A stretch of 35,411 bases of DNA from a virus: IMG/VR virus record IMGVR_UViG_3300009527_000004, positions 1-35,411 of that record. One strand, given 5' to 3'. A model generated the notes under the pieces. The model worked only from the letters and a program-made list of their open reading frames with translations, was not told the origin of the DNA and did no database searches. A program made the position numbers and the translations under genes. Positions 21,805 to 30,771 of this stretch are shown here, piece by piece (position 1 is the stretch's first letter; every line of letters starts with the position of its first letter).

Positions 21805-24689
21805 TTCAAGAGTCGCTACGCATTCTCGCTGAGTTCAAGGACAACGCGTCCGCGGGCCTGAAGAAGGTCAAGGACGGGCTTACCGGGCTGGAGAAGCAGT
21901 CGAAGGCGCTCAACCCGCTGGCCAACTCCCAGGTCGACAAGAAGCTGAAGGACATCACTCGAGAGGCCCAGACCGCCGCGAAGGTGGGGGTCGGTGGCCT
22001 GACGACCGCCTTTGAGAAGCTGAAGGGCACAGTTGTTGGGGTTCTCTCAGGCGGGCAGCTCAACATCGGTGACGCGATCGTAAGTGGTGCAAGCAGCGCT
22101 TCCTCCGCTCTGACCAGCTTTGGGGCGGCGGCAACTGGCGCTGGTGCGGCGGTTGTTGCGGCAAGTAAGGCGACAACTGTGTCTCTCAAGGACACCGAGG
22201 CCGTTCTTGCCACGCTCACCAAGCGCTACGAACAGCTAGGTAAGATCAAGACCCCGTTCAAGCCAACTGATGTCGCGGGTGGGTTGAAGGCGTTTGATTC
22301 GGCCAAGCTTGATTCTAAGAAGCCTGATGACACCCTGTTTAACGCAGGTGCTAGAGAGGCGTACAAGTACGCTAGGGCTCTAGGGTTTGCCAGCTTGCAG
22401 GCTGGAGAATTTAGAAACACGGTTACAAGTCTGGCGAGTGCTGCTCAGCAGACAGCCACCCCGCTCGGTATCCTCAAGACACTGCTTCACACCATATTTG
22501 TCGGCAATGTCACAGGTGCAGAGAGATCCGCAAATACGCTGGCGCTGCGCGCGATCGGTTCAGCTGCGCTAACCGCTACCGCTGCGGTAGCTGCTCTCGG
22601 TACGGTGGTTGCTGGCGTTGCGGGGGCCATCGGCCTCTCGCTCAACGCAGCCGCGGACGACGCAGCGGAGCTCGCTGACAAGCTGGGCATCACCGTTGAC
22701 CGCCTCGAGGCCCTCAAGCTGATCGCCAACGAGACGGGCACCTCGGTTGAGGCCCTGCAGAAGACCTACGATCGACTTGCCAAGGTCCTTGACAAGACAG
22801 ATGAGGAATCGGACAAGGCGGCGGTCTCGCTCGCCAACCTCGGGCTCTCCTTCGAGGACATCAAGAAGCTCAAGCCAGAGCAGTCGGCCGCGCTCATCCT
22901 CCAGCGCTACGAGGACCTCGGCCGCACCTCCGAGGCCACCGCGGCCGCGCAGGTGCTGCTTGGACAGGGCTTCCGCGAGTCCAGCATCGGCATCAAGCAG
23001 GCCGCCACTGAGTTCGACAAGTACGCGGACCGCGTCAAGGAGTTCGGTGCGGGTGAGTCGAAGCTGCTTGCGGCTCAAGGGGCCGAGCAGGAGGTGGCGG
23101 TCAACAACCTCGCGCTCTCCTTCAAGGGCCTCGGCATCCAGATCGCCGAGAACATCGGGCCCACCATCAGCCGCCTGGTACAGTCCTTCGCGGACCTCGT
23201 CAACCTCCTTCGCCAGACGAAGGTCGTTGGTATGATCGTCAACGGGGTCTTCAGCGTTCTCAACCTCGTCTTCAATGACTTCGGTCGCCTGCTTGGTGGC
23301 ATCGCGGCCACCTTGGTCGCCTTCTTCTCAGGTGAGTTCAGGCAGTCGTTTGAGATCGCCAAGGCGACCGTTGCTGATGCAACCGCGGCGGTCAAGAACT
23401 TTGGTGACCGCTCCAAGGACAGCGCCGCGCAGGCGGTGGCGGCCGCTGAGGCAACCACCAAGGCCGATGAGGCGGCCGCTGAGGCCCGTAAGAAGGCAGC
23501 TGAGGCGGAGGCCAAGCGGCTAAAGGCACTGGCCGCCGCCAAGAAGGCCGCTGAGGAGCAGCTGAAGCTCTTCAACGACGCCAAGTCAGGGCTTGAGCAG
23601 CAGCTTGGGCTGCTGGGTAAGGAGACGCAGCTCGAGAAGACCCTCTGGGACATCCAGAGCGGCCGCTACCGGACGCTCAACGATGGACAGAAGGCGGAGC
23701 TCGCTGGGCTGGCCGCCAAGATCGACCTCAAGAACAAGGAGCTCGAGAACGCCCAGAAGCTGAAGGACCTGCAGGGCGGGCTTGATGAGCAGAAGGTAGA
23801 GGTCTCGCTGGCCGAGGAGGAGGTCAGGTTCGCCGCCCTCACAAGTGAGGAGCGGGAGAAGCAGGTCTTCCTCATGCGCGAGCTCAATCGCCTGCGCGTT
23901 GAAGGTGCGGGTCAGTCGCAGCAGGACCAAGAGGACCTTCACCTTCAGGTGAAGGTCCTCGCCAACAAGCGTCTCGCTCTCAAGCAGGCGCAGGCAGACG
24001 CAGCGGTCATCTCAGGGCTCATCGACAACTCCGAGGCCGCCATCACCGCCTCGGTCCAGCGCAACATCCAGATCGCGGCAGGCCTGCTCGAGCAGCGCAA
24101 GATCAGCGAGCAGGACTACGTCCGCTTCGTGCAGGACCAGGTCAAGCGCATCACCGACCTCAACAAGGAGGCGGCCGAGGAGGTCACCGCCTTCTGGACG
24201 GAAGCCGCCCGTGGCATCCAGCAGGCGCTCTCCACCTTCCTCTTCGACTTCATGCAGGGCAAGCTGGGCGACCTCGCTGGCTCCTTCAAGAAGGTCATTG
24301 ATCAGATGGTCGCGAACGCCCTCGCGGCCCGCCTGGGTGAGGCCCTCTTCGGCAAGGGCTTTGAGAAGGGCGGAAACCTCGGTGGCCTGGCAGGTCAGGG
24401 CCTGGCTGCCCTGTCCGGTCTCTTCGGTGGAGGTCGCGCCAACGGGGGCCCTGTGGAACCCGGTCGAGCCTACATGGTCGGTGAGCGTGGTCCCGAGCTC
24501 CGCACCTTCTCAAAGGCAGGCAGCATCATCCCGACGGAGGCCCTCATGGGTGGAGCAGGTTCGATGGTCACGGTCAACATCTCAGCGGTCGACTCGAAGT
24601 CCTTCCTCCAGCAGATCGACTCGGTCAAGCGGGAGCTTACTGAGGCGGTCATTACCTCGCAGCGCCGCTACAACCTAAGGAGCGCGTGA
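21801..24689 (+). CDS. Tape measure protein
   Basis: 962 residues, the second longest protein, in the canonical place after the chaperones. It sets tail length and leaves the tail during DNA ejection. The N-terminus is helical (SLRILAEFKDNASAGLKKVK). A hydrophobic stretch (about 251-282, AIGSAALTATAAVAALGTVV onward) could cross a membrane. A long Ala/Lys/Glu coiled coil covers about 530-735. The C-terminal GGPVEPGRAYMVGERGPEL (about 880-900) is the well-known end motif of tape measures. At the common ratio of about 1.5 A per residue the tail would be roughly 140-150 nm. A segment at about 22230-22560 has a less GC-biased codon use than its flanks. Confidence 0.92.
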   Translation: MIQESLRILAEFKDNASAGLKKVKDGLTGLEKQSKALNPLANSQVDKKLKDITREAQTAAKVGVGGLTTAFEKLKGTVVGVLSGGQLNIGDAIVSGASSASSALTSFGAAATGAGAAVVAASKATTVSLKDTEAVLATLTKRYEQLGKIKTPFKPTDVAGGLKAFDSAKLDSKKPDDTLFNAGAREAYKYARALGFASLQAGEFRNTVTSLASAAQQTATPLGILKTLLHTIFVGNVTGAERSANTLALRAIGSAALTATAAVAALGTVVAGVAGAIGLSLNAAADDAAELADKLGITVDRLEALKLIANETGTSVEALQKTYDRLAKVLDKTDEESDKAAVSLANLGLSFEDIKKLKPEQSAALILQRYEDLGRTSEATAAAQVLLGQGFRESSIGIKQAATEFDKYADRVKEFGAGESKLLAAQGAEQEVAVNNLALSFKGLGIQIAENIGPTISRLVQSFADLVNLLRQTKVVGMIVNGVFSVLNLVFNDFGRLLGGIAATLVAFFSGEFRQSFEIAKATVADATAAVKNFGDRSKDSAAQAVAAAEATTKADEAAAEARKKAAEAEAKRLKALAAAKKAAEEQLKLFNDAKSGLEQQLGLLGKETQLEKTLWDIQSGRYRTLNDGQKAELAGLAAKIDLKNKELENAQKLKDLQGGLDEQKVEVSLAEEEVRFAALTSEEREKQVFLMRELNRLRVEGAGQSQQDQEDLHLQVKVLANKRLALKQAQADAAVISGLIDNSEAAITASVQRNIQIAAGLLEQRKISEQDYVRFVQDQVKRITDLNKEAAEEVTAFWTEAARGIQQALSTFLFDFMQGKLGDLAGSFKKVIDQMVANALAARLGEALFGKGFEKGGNLGGLAGQGLAALSGLFGGGRANGGPVEPGRAYMVGERGPELRTFSKAGSIIPTEALMGGAGSMVTVNISAVDSKSFLQQIDSVKRELTEAVITSQRRYNLRSA

Positions 24690-25066
24690 TGGCCTTCATC
24701 GACCAGTTTCTTCCGATGCCTCGGCTCATCCACGGCCTGGAGAAGGAGCTCCTTCTTCCGACCACGGTCGTGGGCAACGGGACCACGGAGTACCGCATCA
24801 ACAAGGTCGCCAACCCGCGTAGGCGCTGGCGCTACCCCGCTCGCCTTGTGCCCTACGCCGACCTCGTGACCCTCGTCACCTTCTACCAGACCGTCGCCCT
24901 TGGCTCCTTGAACTCCTTCAAGTTCCGGGACCCCGACACGGACGTCATCCACCGGGTGCGCTTCGACCAGCTGTCGATCCAGTGGACGATGGACGCCCTC
25001 ACCATGTCCAACAGGTCCGCCGGCAACACGCAGGGGGACATCACCCTGGTGGAGGTCATCGAGTGA
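24689..25066 (+). CDS. Distal tail protein, short DUF2460-like
   Basis: 125 residues from ATG 24689; AAGGAG lies six bases upstream, so this start is preferred to the GTG at 24686. The core PRRRWRYPARLVPYADLVTL and FYQTVALGSLNSFKFRDPD resembles the middle of the DUF2460 family of GTA-type distal tail proteins, which form the ring joining the tube to the tip. At 125 residues it is much shorter than the roughly 200 usual for the family, so it may be a minimal version. It leads the set of tip genes and overlaps the next GTG. Confidence 0.65.
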   Translation: MAFIDQFLPMPRLIHGLEKELLLPTTVVGNGTTEYRINKVANPRRRWRYPARLVPYADLVTLVTFYQTVALGSLNSFKFRDPDTDVIHRVRFDQLSIQWTMDALTMSNRSAGNTQGDITLVEVIE

Positions 25067-25911
25067 AGACCATCTCGCCTGCGCTCAAGGCGGAGCTCGA
25101 CTCAGGCACGCCCCGCATCTGTCGGCTGCTGAAGCTGACGACCAAGGGAAACGTCACCTACGGCTGGACCGATCACGACACCACCCTCACGGTCGATGGG
25201 ACCCCCTATGAGCCCGCCCCTGGGCTTTCCTCGCTGCGCTACACCGCCACCTCGGACGCCTCGGTCTCCACGCAGGAGCTGGGTGCGGCGGTGGTCGATG
25301 TGCCGGGTGAGGACCTCGCAGGTGGGGTGTTTGACGAGGCCCTCGTTGAGGCCGCCTGGGCCTCGTGGTCCAATCCCGCAGCGGGTAGGCTGATCGTCTT
25401 TACCGGGCAGGTGGGCTCCATCGCCTGGTCTCAAGACGGGTTTCGAGTTGAGCTGACCAGCTACCTCAAGCAGCTCGAGAAGCAGATCGGGCACACCTAC
25501 ACCGCCTCCTGCCGCCACGAGCTGTACGGCCAACCAGGACCAGGCAAGGTCGGGGCCTGCAAGGTGGACCCCTCTGCCTTCACCTTCACCGGCTCGGTCG
25601 GGGTGGTCACGGTTTCCAAGTGGAAGTTCTCCATCGCTGGTCCAGCCGCGGGCCAGCCGACCACGACCTTCACCAACGGGGTGATCACGTTCACCTCAGG
25701 GCTCAACAACGGGCTGAGCACGATCGTGAAGCGACACGAGGCCGGCTCCATCGAGCTGTTCCTACCTACTGCCTTTACCATCTCACCTGGTAACACCTTC
25801 ACCGTGAAGGCCGGCTGCGACAAGACGCTCGAGACCTGCCGCACGAAGTTCAACAACGTCGCCAACTACGGTGGCTTTCCCCACCTCAATACGGATGTCA
25901 CGTTCCGCTGA
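25063..25911 (+). CDS. Tail tip hub protein (DUF2163 / phage BR0599 family)
   Basis: 282 residues from GTG 25063 (GTGA overlap). Features of the family: the N-terminal ISPALKAELDSGTPRICRLL, YGWTDHDTTLTVDGTPYEPA, the central YLKQLEKQIGHTYTASCRHE, and the C-terminal GCDKTLETCRTKFNNVANYG followed by GFPHLN. The Cys residues in the last motif and near GKVGACKVDP are a hallmark and may bind metal or an iron-sulfur cluster, as known for related tail hubs (GTA). It forms part of the tip through which DNA exits. Confidence 0.85.
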   Translation: MKTISPALKAELDSGTPRICRLLKLTTKGNVTYGWTDHDTTLTVDGTPYEPAPGLSSLRYTATSDASVSTQELGAAVVDVPGEDLAGGVFDEALVEAAWASWSNPAAGRLIVFTGQVGSIAWSQDGFRVELTSYLKQLEKQIGHTYTASCRHELYGQPGPGKVGACKVDPSAFTFTGSVGVVTVSKWKFSIAGPAAGQPTTTFTNGVITFTSGLNNGLSTIVKRHEAGSIELFLPTAFTISPGNTFTVKAGCDKTLETCRTKFNNVANYGGFPHLNTDVTFR

Positions 25912-26317
25912 GATCATCCAGGCCGCCCTCTCGTGGGTCGGCACGCCCTACCACCACCAGGCCCGCGTGAAGGGCGTGGGGGTGGACTGCGCGCAGCTGA
26001 TCGCGGGCATCGCGGAGGACGTGGGCATCATCGAGCCAGGCACCCACATTCCCTTCGACTACTCACGGGAGTGGCACCTCCACTCCAGAGAGAGCCTGCT
26101 CGTGCGCAACCTGGAGCACTTCGGGTGTGTAAAGAAGGACAAGGCGGAGCCAGGGGACATCCTCTGCTTTCAGTACGGGCGCTGCATCAGCCACCTGGGC
26201 ATCCTCGTCCCGGGCAACCGCGTCGTCCATGCCGCCACCTACCTGGGGAAGGTGGTCCTAAATACCCTCGGTGAGGAGCTCCTCAGGCGGCACCGTCAAA
26301 CCTACTCATACCCATGA
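25895..26317 (+). CDS. NlpC/P60-type tail peptidase
   Basis: 140 residues from ATG 25895, overlapping the previous gene by 17 bases; a GTG at 25871 is possible but less likely. The papain-like catalytic set is visible: Cys32 in GVGVDCAQLI, His100 in CISHLGILVP and His112 in RVVHAATYL. Members of this family in GTA and lambda-like tails cut peptidoglycan peptides during entry. It is the only cell-wall hydrolase recognised in the genome. No holin is next to it. It may therefore also serve in lysis, but its neighbours say tail. CTAAATAC (26258-26265) lies inside, 56 bases before the next start. Confidence 0.85.
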   Translation: MSRSAEIIQAALSWVGTPYHHQARVKGVGVDCAQLIAGIAEDVGIIEPGTHIPFDYSREWHLHSRESLLVRNLEHFGCVKKDKAEPGDILCFQYGRCISHLGILVPGNRVVHAATYLGKVVLNTLGEELLRRHRQTYSYP

Positions 26318-26580
26318 ACGACATCAAAGACATCAACTACGTCCACTACGAGTACCCAACTACCGACATCGTCCTTGCAGCTGCTCTTAAGCTCAACGGT
26401 GCCCGCCTGCAGCGCATCGAACTGGTGGACGGCAGGCGCGGCATCTTCTACTTCGGGGAGACGGCCCAGTCCTTCCTCGACGCGTTCAACACCGGACAGG
26501 TGATGGTGGAGGCGGTGGCGTTTCACGCCGAGATCCGAGCCCTCACCACCGCCATCTCACGCATGAAGGGTAGGCAGTGA
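26314..26580 (+). CDS. Small protein, DUF5659-like
   Basis: 88 residues. The pattern YEYPTTDIVLAAALKLNGAR, LQRIELVDGRRGIFYFGET and a closing helix with FHAEIRALTTAISRMKGRQ resembles DUF5659, a family of small phage proteins of unknown role that have the layout TTD-LAA-L-LNG. It overlaps both neighbours by four bases within the tip operon, so it may be a tip assembly factor. Confidence 0.65.
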   Translation: MNDIKDINYVHYEYPTTDIVLAAALKLNGARLQRIELVDGRRGIFYFGETAQSFLDAFNTGQVMVEAVAFHAEIRALTTAISRMKGRQ

Positions 26581-27167
26581 CGCAGCTGATCATCCCCGCC
26601 GCGGCCGCGTTTGGCGGCTTCATGATCGGTGGTCCCACTGGGGCCCAGGTCGGCTGGGTCGTGGGGTCCGCCTTCGCGGCCTCTCGTCAGGAGATTCGCC
26701 AGGACCAGGTCGGGGACCTTCGCGTTCAGGCTGCCTCGTATGGGGTGCCCATCGTCCAGGTGGTCGGTCGCCAGCGGGTGGCCGGCAACATCATCTGGGC
26801 CAGCGAGAAGAAGCCCTACGAGATCAAGAGCCGCACCGGCAAGGGAGGCCCTACCTCCATCACGACCGGCTACCGGCTGGACTGCCTCATCGGCATCTGC
26901 GCGGGTCCCATCACGGGCATCAGCAAGGTGTGGGCGGACGGTGACCTCATCGTGGATAGCTCCACCGAGGAGAAGCCGCTGATCGGCATCCTCTACCTTG
27001 GAACGGACACGCAGCCCGCGGACCCAACCTACCAGGCGGCCGTGGGGGTGGACAACGCGCCCGCCTACCGCGGGCTGGCCTACATCGCGCTCACCGACTT
27101 CGACCTTGGGGTCCAAGGACGGGTGCCCAACTTCTCCTTTGAGGTGCTTAGGGGGTACTCGCTGTGA
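26577..27167 (+). CDS. Tail tip protein, N-terminal module as a separate gene
   Basis: 196 residues, GTG start overlapping the previous stop. The Gly/Ala-rich hydrophobic start (IPAAAAFGGFMIGGPTGAQV) and the block YGVPIVQVVGRQRVAGNIIW, then GYRLDCLIGICAGPITGISK, VWADGDLIVD, LYLGTDTQPADPTYQA and APAYRGLAYIALTDFDLG match the N-terminal part of GTA-type and J-like tail host-specificity proteins. In those phages this block is continuous with the Phage-tail_3 core. Here it ends at SFEVLRGYSL and the core appears in another gene 1.3 kb downstream. The two proteins are expected to assemble together at the tip. Confidence 0.8.
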   Translation: MTQLIIPAAAAFGGFMIGGPTGAQVGWVVGSAFAASRQEIRQDQVGDLRVQAASYGVPIVQVVGRQRVAGNIIWASEKKPYEIKSRTGKGGPTSITTGYRLDCLIGICAGPITGISKVWADGDLIVDSSTEEKPLIGILYLGTDTQPADPTYQAAVGVDNAPAYRGLAYIALTDFDLGVQGRVPNFSFEVLRGYSL

Positions 27168-28474
27168 GCTGGATCTTCGACAAGGTCTACCGCAGCCTCG
27201 GGACGGAGCTGACCGTGCCAGGGCTTTCGACCGCTCTCTCCACGCCCAACCAGGTGCTGTACGACGGGCGCTACATGTGGGTGTCCAACGGGACAAACGG
27301 ACTCTATGTCTATGAGCTATGGGGAGCGACCACCAACCACGAGCCTGCCTGGGACCAGCTTGACCTGCTGACCTACCCGCGCTACGACTCAGGAATCAAC
27401 CGCAAGCCGAGGCTCGTCACGGTCATCAAGCTGACCGCAACGGCGATCCAACGCGTCACCTGTGAGCCTTCGCTCAAGGAGGAGGGCTCCACCGAGCACA
27501 CGCTCGCCTCAGGTGAGAAGGCGTGGTACAAGAGCACAGCCCGAACCGGCAGCGCGCTGAACGCCTACTGGCTGGCGCAGCTTGGCGAGCGACTGTACGT
27601 GACCAACGGCTCCAGCTTCAGCGAGATCTACGAGTTCAATGTGCAGACACAGAACTTCACGGGCACCCCTGTCGCCAACGTGGCGGAGACCTTTGATGGC
27701 AGCCCTCGCGCCATGAGGAGCAACCTCTGCGCCTCTGGTGCCCGCCTTTGGTTTGTGGGTGGCTACACGGACACGACAGACAAGCAGGACCCGATTCGCC
27801 AGCGCTTCTACGCCTACGACCCAGTTGCCTCAATCAAGACCATCTACGACATGACGCAGCGCCCCACTGTGGATGCGATTACCCAGATCGCGGATGGGAA
27901 AAACGGCTCCGTCTACCTTACGCTCTACAACGACGTAGGTGTGCTGAAGGTGAACAACCTTACAGGAGCGCAGACCTATGTGCGCTTCAACGCGGCACCT
28001 ACCGCCATCTGCTCGGATGAAAGTCGCCGTATCTGGGTCAACAGCTTCGCCGGAATGCAGACGCTCATCGACTGGGACGACAGCCAGGTGCACAACGACT
28101 GGGGCACCGAGCTGACAGCGCGTTGGTTTCAAGTGCAGCCCGACAACGGAAACCTACTGTGGTTCATCCGCAATGACAACATGTTCGTGCGCTACGACCT
28201 TAACACGAAGCAGCAGTATGAGCTTGGCACCACAGAGGACTGGCACTTCAACGACGCGCTGCTGGCGGGGCTGAAGACCGGAACGCTCACCTATGAACAG
28301 CACTACCAGAAGGAGGACGGAACTGATGTCACCGTCAAGCCCTACTTCTGGGGGATCAACGCCAACGCCCTTGTCGGCTTTCGCCTCGATCGCTACCTCA
28401 GGCGGCCTGCCTACATGAAGCTTACCGGCAATGCGGCGGTCAGCTCCGGTCCTGAGTTCTACTTCGGAGACTGA
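27164..28474 (+). CDS. Beta-propeller protein inserted between tip modules
   Basis: 436 residues, ATGA overlap with the previous gene. Repeated units of a variable segment, then a strand such as YDGRYMWVSNGTNGLYVYEL, GERLYVTNGSSFSEIYEFNV, SGARLWFVGGYTD, DGKNGSVYLTLYNDVGVLKV, ESRRIWVNSFAGMQTLIDW and NLLWFIRNDNMFVRYDLNTK give six or seven blades of an NHL/Kelch-like propeller. The C-terminus ends with EFYFGD. No catalytic motif is seen. Its position inside a split tip gene suggests a receptor-binding domain mounted on the tip. It is a different propeller type from the WD40-like protein at 17530. Confidence 0.7.
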   Translation: MSWIFDKVYRSLGTELTVPGLSTALSTPNQVLYDGRYMWVSNGTNGLYVYELWGATTNHEPAWDQLDLLTYPRYDSGINRKPRLVTVIKLTATAIQRVTCEPSLKEEGSTEHTLASGEKAWYKSTARTGSALNAYWLAQLGERLYVTNGSSFSEIYEFNVQTQNFTGTPVANVAETFDGSPRAMRSNLCASGARLWFVGGYTDTTDKQDPIRQRFYAYDPVASIKTIYDMTQRPTVDAITQIADGKNGSVYLTLYNDVGVLKVNNLTGAQTYVRFNAAPTAICSDESRRIWVNSFAGMQTLIDWDDSQVHNDWGTELTARWFQVQPDNGNLLWFIRNDNMFVRYDLNTKQQYELGTTEDWHFNDALLAGLKTGTLTYEQHYQKEDGTDVTVKPYFWGINANALVGFRLDRYLRRPAYMKLTGNAAVSSGPEFYFGD

Positions 28475-28476
28475 GC

Positions 28477-30771
28477 ATGAGCTACTGCGCCCGCAACTCC
28501 AACACAACGAAGACCGCCTATGGCACGCCCGCCACCAAGACGGTAAACCCACCGCCAACGCGCACTGAGTCCTGCACACCTTCGCAGTCAACAGTGATAA
28601 GCGGTGGTGGCTCCAACACCGAGACAGAGGTTTCTGTTCCAGGACCAGCCGGACCTCCTGGACCAGCCGGACCACCAGGTAAGGACGGTTGGGGCTTCAT
28701 CTGGAAGGGGCAGTTCACCCTCAACGTGGAGTACAAGAAGCAGCAGGACTCCAACCCGCTGGCGGACGTGGTCGAGTACGCGGGCTCCTCGTGGATCGCA
28801 GTTGAGGACAACACCTCCACCGACCAGGACAACCCTGAGCATGAGCCAGGTAACTCGCCCTCTTGGCAGCTGGTTGCCCAGAAGGGAGTGGACGGGGCAG
28901 GCAGCAGTGACGGCTCCATCGGCCTGCCTGGCTTTGACTTCTTCAACTGGGGCGACGTCCTCAACTGGTTCAAGAACGCCTCCATAACCGACCTCATTAC
29001 CGCGGGCATCATAACTGCAGGCGTGATCTGGGCAGGAGCCGAGATCATCGACGCCATCACGGACGACGGAGAGGGCGATGGTCAGGCGGACACCCGCTAC
29101 GATGGCACACCAGGCACCATCTACACCAGCTACACGGCCCCCAACCTCCGTCAGGTGGTGGCCGCCCTCTGCGACCAGGCGCTGATCGCCTCGGACGTGA
29201 CCGCCCTGCCGACAACTCCCTGCGAGTTCATCATCGGGGCCAACACCTCCACCCGCGCCATCCTCGAGCAGCTCTCCCTCGTCCATGACTTCGACATGGT
29301 CGACACGGGCACGGTGCTCAAGTTCGTGCCGCGCAAGGTGGTAGTTGACCGCGTCCTCACCCTCGAGGACCTCGGCTTCAGCAACCCAGGCGAGCTGCAG
29401 TCGCGCTACGCGGCGCAGCGGCTGCAGGGAACGGACCTCCCACGGACCGTCACGTTCAACTACTCCGCCTTCGACATCGACTACAACACCTTCAGCCAGC
29501 GGGCGGAGCTGTTCCCCTACTCACAGGGGCAGGACGTCACGATCAGCGTGCCGTTCGTGCTGGACCACGAGCAGGCGCGCAACGCGGCCGAGACCACCCT
29601 CGTCAGCTCCCACCTCGAGCGCCAGTCCTACACCTTCGTGGTCAACTACCGCCACGCGGACCTGGAGCCAGGCGACGTGCTTGACACCCCGCTCGGCCTG
29701 CTGAAGGTCACTCGTGTCGATGAGAAGGAGGAGGGCCTCCTTGAGCTGACCGCGGTTGAGACCGGTGGTGGAGCCGCGGTGACCGCCTTCGCGGGCTCGC
29801 GCATGCCCGTGCAGCGCCCACCTGCCAGCACCAACGTGCCTACCTCGATCGGCTACTCAGGAGCCCTCTTCGTTGACGTGCCGGTGCTGAGCGTGGGCGA
29901 CCAGGGCGTCCGCCTCTACGCGGCCCTCCATGGCTTCAACCGACCCGGCTGGCCTGGAGCTCAGCTCTACTCGTCCGACAACGGAGGCGTCTCCTATGAC
30001 CTCGTAGGCACCGCCTACCAAGAGAGCACCTTCGGTCTCGTGGCTGCAGCTACTCCAGCGGCCGACTGGCACGTGTGGGACGACACCACCCAGATCTCAG
30101 TCACCCTCAAGACGGGCACCCTCTCCTCGGTCACGGAGTTTGACGTCCTCTCAGGTAAGAACTGGGCGATGGTAGGGCGGGAGCTGATCGGCTTCAAGAA
30201 CGCCGTCCTCACCGGGCCTATGACCTACACGCTGTCACGGTTGATCCGAGGCAGGCAGGGCACCGAGCCCAACGTAGGCACCCACGTGGCCGATGAGCTG
30301 TTCCTCCTGGTCGATGCCGCCCCGCTGCGGATCACCATGAACGCGGCCGACCGGCAGAAGGTCAAGAAGTACAAGGTCGTCACCATCGGCTCCTCGCTGG
30401 ACAAGGTCGACCCAGTTGACGTGGCCGTCGTCTCCTTCAACACCGTCCCCTGGACGGTCGCCAACGCGAAGGCCCTCAAGGTCGGAGCCGACTACCAGTT
30501 CTCCTGGGACGAGCGCAACCGCTTCGACAACGACCTCCAGGACTACACCGCCTCCCCACGCGACCCTGACTGGGGCGGCTTCTCGGTGGTCGTGTATGAT
30601 ACCAACGGAACGACCGTGAAGAAGTCCTACATGACGACCTCGGAGACCTTCACCTACACGAGCGCGATGCAGACCACCGACTTCGGGGCTCCACGGCCTA
30701 CCATCAAGGTGGACATCGTGCAGTACTCCCAGGTCTGGGGTCCTGGCATCCCAGTTACCCTCAACGCCTAA
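28477..30771 (+). CDS. Tail tip / host specificity protein core with collagen and carbohydrate-binding insert
   Basis: 764 residues. Residues 1-55 are low-complexity; 56-68 are a short collagen stub (GPAGPPGPAGPPG); 71-137 (GFIWKGQFTLNVEYKKQQ, DVVEYAGSSWIAVEDN, SWQLVAQKG) fit the small carbohydrate-binding modules often linked to collagen stubs in fibres; about 170-195 are hydrophobic. From about 210 on the sequence follows the Phage-tail_3 core of GTA/J-like tips: STRAILEQLSLVHDFDMVDT, VLTLEDLGF, VTFNYSAFDIDYNTFSQRAE, VVNYRHADLEPGDVLDTPLG. C-terminal Ig-like domains with GFNRPGWPGAQLYSSDNGGV and LSRLIRGRQGTE end the protein. It works with the N-terminal module at 26577. Confidence 0.85.
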   Translation: MSYCARNSNTTKTAYGTPATKTVNPPPTRTESCTPSQSTVISGGGSNTETEVSVPGPAGPPGPAGPPGKDGWGFIWKGQFTLNVEYKKQQDSNPLADVVEYAGSSWIAVEDNTSTDQDNPEHEPGNSPSWQLVAQKGVDGAGSSDGSIGLPGFDFFNWGDVLNWFKNASITDLITAGIITAGVIWAGAEIIDAITDDGEGDGQADTRYDGTPGTIYTSYTAPNLRQVVAALCDQALIASDVTALPTTPCEFIIGANTSTRAILEQLSLVHDFDMVDTGTVLKFVPRKVVVDRVLTLEDLGFSNPGELQSRYAAQRLQGTDLPRTVTFNYSAFDIDYNTFSQRAELFPYSQGQDVTISVPFVLDHEQARNAAETTLVSSHLERQSYTFVVNYRHADLEPGDVLDTPLGLLKVTRVDEKEEGLLELTAVETGGGAAVTAFAGSRMPVQRPPASTNVPTSIGYSGALFVDVPVLSVGDQGVRLYAALHGFNRPGWPGAQLYSSDNGGVSYDLVGTAYQESTFGLVAAATPAADWHVWDDTTQISVTLKTGTLSSVTEFDVLSGKNWAMVGRELIGFKNAVLTGPMTYTLSRLIRGRQGTEPNVGTHVADELFLLVDAAPLRITMNAADRQKVKKYKVVTIGSSLDKVDPVDVAVVSFNTVPWTVANAKALKVGADYQFSWDERNRFDNDLQDYTASPRDPDWGGFSVVVYDTNGTTVKKSYMTTSETFTYTSAMQTTDFGAPRPTIKVDIVQYSQVWGPGIPVTLNA

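Noticed and set aside
25895-26317. NlpC/P60 protein as the phage endolysin
   Set aside because: It sits within the GTA-like tail tip set in the same order as known tail peptidases, without a holin; a lysis role is possible only as a second function.
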